This document shows, one piece after another, positions 7,033 to 9,167 of a stretch of 9,167 bases of DNA. This stretch comes from Gammaproteobacteria bacterium (lineage in GTDB: Bacteria > Pseudomonadota > Gammaproteobacteria > Thiohalobacterales > Thiohalobacteraceae): contig JACRMO010000212.1 in NCBI GenBank assembly GCA_016214925.1, positions 1 through 9,167 on the forward strand, given 5' to 3'. A program made the translations under genes and the position numbers. Within the stretch, counting starts at the first letter, position 1. Each line of letters begins with the position of its first letter. The notes under the pieces were generated by a model. It had not been told where the DNA came from. It saw only the letters and a list, made by a program, of their open reading frames with translations, and did no database searches.

Positions 7033-7331
7033 GACGTTATTGCCTTCCTGCTGTTAATATATGCGGAGATATAAAACTGTAATCCCACATACATATATAC
7101 TGCCGATATGGTTTTAAATATAACAGCGGCACCAACCACAGCACAACCCGTGGATTATCTCGACTCTAGAGCCACTACAGCTTTACTGACACTGCGGTAT
7201 ATACCAACGTTCTTGCCGGCCCACATAGAGTCTATGCGTTACAGCTAAGCTGCTGCCCCAAACTAGCTGGCGAATATAACCATTCCGCAGAATAATTCTG
7301 AAATAATTCAGGCGACTGAAAATCACAGTAC
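7033..7331. other. AT-rich intergenic region between GT9 and the oxygenase gene
   Basis: About 300 nt without a convincing gene. On the minus strand a 37-codon frame (7345 down to 7232) starts inside the end of the GT9 gene and encodes a Cys-x-x-Cys peptide beginning MAYCEYCDFQSPELF. Its AGAGAGG touches the ATG directly, so translation is doubtful; it could be a remnant of a longer gene. Near 7288-7312 two small overlapping inverted repeats occur (cagaat-a-attctg, then ctgaa-taa-ttcag-like). The AT-rich stretch at 7050-7110 is a plausible site for a minus-strand promoter of the oxygenase, but no single -35/-10 pair stands out. Confidence 0.4.
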
Positions 7332-8339
7332 TCACAATATGCCATCCTCTCTTAACCTACCCAACACCTCTTCCGGCGCAATCTCCGCCAGACACGCATG
7401 CCTGCGCGCCGGCGGACATTCACCCAGATAACAAGGACTGCATTCGACCGGATGCGTGAACACGCGTTCACCCTGACCGACGGCATGATGCCGCCGCCAA
7501 TCGGTCGGGCCGAAGAAGGCATACACGGGAATACCCGCGGCGGAGAGCAGATGCATTGGACCGGAATCGTTGACAACGGCGAAGCGTGTGTGGCGCGCGA
7601 GTTCGCTCAGCCCAGGAATCGAAAACGCGCCGGTCATATCCCTTCCCACCTGCGCGGCCAGCGTGCGATTGAGTCCCGCTTCATCCGGCCCGCCGATCCA
7701 CAGCACCGTAATGCCGGCCGCCTCGATGCCACGCGCGAGCGCGACAAAATGCTCGGCCTCCCAGCGCTTCGAGGGCCAACGCGCACTGGAACCGGCGTGC
7801 AGCAGGGCGAAGGCGCGCCGCCTCAATCCTTCCGCCGCAAGCCGTTCGGCCACCGCCTGTTGTTCTGCGGACGTCGGCCATAGCCTCGGACGCGGCTCGG
7901 CGGCGGGCAGACCGGCGCTTTCTATCAACCGGTTCAGGCGGGGGAACACATGTTCGCGGATGTCATCGCTGACCGGGCTGTGGGTATAGATCCAGCGCGG
8001 CGCGATGCCGACGCGTCTGCCGGCGCCCGACAGCAGCGTCAGCGCACGCGTGCGATCGGAACCTTGCAGATCGTAGACCGTGGTGAACCGCTGCGCGCGC
8101 ACCCAGCGCAGCGAGTCCCACATGGCGCGTGCGCCTTGGCGTGGGAACGCGATCACCTTCAGACGCGGATGCCCGGCGAACAGCGGCGCGAACGGCGGCG
8201 AGGTCAGCAGCCACACCTCGCCGGCATGCAATTCCCCATGATGTTGCCCATGTAGTTCCAAGATGCGTTCTATCTGCGGCGTGCATAGCACCACATCGCC
8301 CAGCGCACCCACTTTGATAATTAGCGTTCGATCGTTCAA
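7332..8339 (-). CDS. Glycosyltransferase family 9 / ADP-heptose:LPS heptosyltransferase
   Basis: A 335-residue GT9 protein, the length of WaaF/WaaC-type heptosyltransferases, which add L,D-heptose to the growing LPS inner core at the inner membrane. Motifs: IIKVGALGDVVLCTPQ (7-22, with GALGD at 11-15), LLHAGSSARWPSKRW (179-193), VLWIGGPDE (212-220) and VVNDSGPMHLLSAAGIPVYA (255-274). A C-terminal cysteine cluster (Cys300, 303, 308, 316, in the form C-x2-C-x4-C-x7-C) is like that of WaaF relatives. The frame is open to an ATG at 8420, but that extension is encoded in a palindromic repeat and has no family resemblance. The TTG at 8339 has GGAG 8 nt upstream and begins MNDRTLIIKVGALGDVV, the normal GT9 N-terminus, so I use it. 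The exact heptose position is not decidable. It is divergent from the GT4-like gene. Confidence 0.9.
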   Translation of the reverse strand: MNDRTLIIKVGALGDVVLCTPQIERILELHGQHHGELHAGEVWLLTSPPFAPLFAGHPRLKVIAFPRQGARAMWDSLRWVRAQRFTTVYDLQGSDRTRALTLLSGAGRRVGIAPRWIYTHSPVSDDIREHVFPRLNRLIESAGLPAAEPRPRLWPTSAEQQAVAERLAAEGLRRRAFALLHAGSSARWPSKRWEAEHFVALARGIEAAGITVLWIGGPDEAGLNRTLAAQVGRDMTGAFSIPGLSELARHTRFAVVNDSGPMHLLSAAGIPVYAFFGPTDWRRHHAVGQGERVFTHPVECSPCYLGECPPARRHACLAEIAPEEVLGRLREDGIL

Positions 8340-8379
8340 ATCGCGACTCCGGCAGACAACAGGTGCTCCGGCCAGAAGG

Positions 8380-8461
8380 AACTCACACCAAAACATGCGA
8401 AGTCCGCAGAGAATACCCAAAATGATTTCCTTTGCGCTCTTTGCGTACTTTGGTGTGGAAT
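8380..8461. repeat. Dispersed palindromic element, copy B (GT9/GT4 divergent region)
   Basis: An imperfect inverted repeat with 23-nt arms at 8380-8402 (containing cacaccaaaacatgcgaag) and 8439-8461 (containing ctttgcgtactttggtgtg), separated by 36 nt. The arm core CACACCAAA, followed by a GC-rich stretch and AAG, is shared with copy A at 1749-1832, and the arm spacing is nearly the same. Both copies sit in a divergent intergenic region upstream of a minus-strand heptose gene. The element seems non-coding and makes the GT9 frame look 27 codons longer than it is. Confidence 0.75.
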
Positions 8462-8496
8462 AATTATTCCGCTTCCGTGGCGTTTACATTATAAAC
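8457..8496. promoter_or_regulatory. Palindromes between the divergent GT9 and GT4-like genes
   Basis: Two small symmetric sites are visible. GGAATAATTATTCC (8457-8470) is a perfect 14-nt palindrome. GTTTACATTATAAAC (8482-8496) has 5-nt arms around a 5-nt centre. The first contains AATAAT on both strands, and the second contains TATAAA (8490-8495), a possible -10 box about 24 nt before the GT4 start codon; no good -35 accompanies it. They may be an operator and promoter pair serving one or both genes, or simply AT-rich promoter DNA. The symmetry is seen; the function is inferred. Confidence 0.3.
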
Positions 8497-8518
8497 ACAG
8501 GTTCTGCATAATCGCGCC

Positions 8519-9167
8519 GTGGACGACAAGAGCATACTCTGGTGGGGTCGTTTCGATCCCGATTATTCCCGCAACCGCATCGTCCGCCAGGCGTTGTGTG
8601 AACTTGGTTGGACGCTGATCGATTTTCATCCGCGCTTCTCCGCGCTCGGCGACCTCGAAGCGCGGTGGCGCCTGAAAGCAGCGCCGCGCCTGGTCTGGGC
8701 GCCCTGCTTCCGCCAGCGCGATGTACTGGCCGCCGCACGCTGGGCGTGGCGCCAGCGCATCCCGCTGCTGTTCGATCCGCTCATCAGCGCCTATGACAAG
8801 CAAGTCTTCGAACGTGGCAAGCTGGCACAAGACAGTGCGGCGGCGCGGCGTCTGCTGAGCTGGGAACGGCGCCGCTTCGCACAAGCCGATATCCTGCTTG
8901 CCGATACACAGCTGCATGCCGAGTTCTTCCGCGACGTATTGCAGGCACCCGAAGCGCATATCCATGTCGTCCCGGTCGGCGCGGAGGAAGCCCTGTTCCA
9001 TCCCGATCCGACACCGCGGCCACCGCGCACGCACACCGAAGTCCTGTTCTACGGCAGCTTCATTCCACTGCAAGGCCCGGAGAGCATCGTTTCCGCCGCG
9101 TGGCTGACCCGCGGCGAACCGATCCGCTGGCATCTGGTCGGCACGGGGCCACTGCGCGGAGCCTGCG
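8519..9167 (+). CDS. GT-B fold (GT4-like) glycosyltransferase, N-terminal part (runs off the right edge)
   Basis: The first 216 codons of a glycosyltransferase; the frame is open to the end of the window. It begins ILWWGRFDPDYSRNRIVRQA (6-25), the start of an N-terminal Rossmann-like domain. It continues with IPLLFDPLISAYDKQVFERG (81-100), a block I recall from GT4-type sugar transferases, then ADILLADTQLHAEFF (123-137) and HVVPVGAEEALFHP (149-162), the usual interdomain link. EVLFYGSFIPLQGPESIV (174-191) opens the nucleotide-sugar-binding domain, whose catalytic glutamates lie beyond the window. The GTG at 8519 is used because an in-frame stop lies at 8492-8494 and no in-frame ATG follows within the visible part; its ribosome binding site is poor. 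It probably adds a sugar to the LPS core or another surface glycan. Sugar and linkage are unknown. Confidence 0.8.
   Translation, partial: MDDKSILWWGRFDPDYSRNRIVRQALCELGWTLIDFHPRFSALGDLEARWRLKAAPRLVWAPCFRQRDVLAAARWAWRQRIPLLFDPLISAYDKQVFERGKLAQDSAAARRLLSWERRRFAQADILLADTQLHAEFFRDVLQAPEAHIHVVPVGAEEALFHPDPTPRPPRTHTEVLFYGSFIPLQGPESIVSAAWLTRGEPIRWHLVGTGPLRGAC

Noticed and set aside
8340..8420. N-terminal extension of the second GT9 protein from an ATG at 8420
   Set aside because: It is encoded partly by repeat copy B and has no GT9 resemblance, while TTG at 8339 has a GGAG ribosome binding site at proper spacing and gives the family N-terminus.

Overview
The window looks like part of the lipopolysaccharide (LPS) core and lipid A assembly region of a high-GC Gram-negative bacterium. 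HldD, HldE and LpxL-type proteins together point to a proteobacterium, most likely a gammaproteobacterium. No species can be named from the sequence alone.

Left part (1-3762), GC-rich. On the minus strand lie hldE (heptose-7-phosphate kinase / heptose-1-phosphate adenylyltransferase) and, after a 117-nt gap filled by a long inverted repeat, the first 45 codons of hldD (ADP-heptose 6-epimerase). These make ADP-L-glycero-D-manno-heptose. Divergently, on the plus strand, lie lpxL (late lipid A acyltransferase) and a glycosyltransferase family 9 (heptosyltransferase-type) gene. These two overlap by 4 nt and both use GTG starts.

Middle part (3839-7331), visibly AT-richer and all on the minus strand. 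It holds a 2OG-Fe(II) oxygenase of the prolyl-4-hydroxylase type, followed after a gap by a large protein with nine TPR units and an O-GlcNAc-transferase-like (GT41, SPINDLY-type) catalytic domain. Neither is needed for ordinary LPS core synthesis. The composition change suggests later acquisition. Together they could form a hydroxylation/glycosylation module acting on a protein or glycan, and this is the most interesting possibility in the window.

Right part (7332-9167), GC-rich again. A second GT9 heptosyltransferase is on the minus strand; its most likely start is a TTG with a good ribosome binding site. Divergently, on the plus strand, is a GT-B (GT4-like) glycosyltransferase that runs off the end of the window. 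The two divergent intergenic regions (hldE/lpxL and GT9/GT4) each carry a copy of the same roughly 80-nt palindromic repeat. No RNA genes, CRISPR arrays, transposases or attachment sites were seen.
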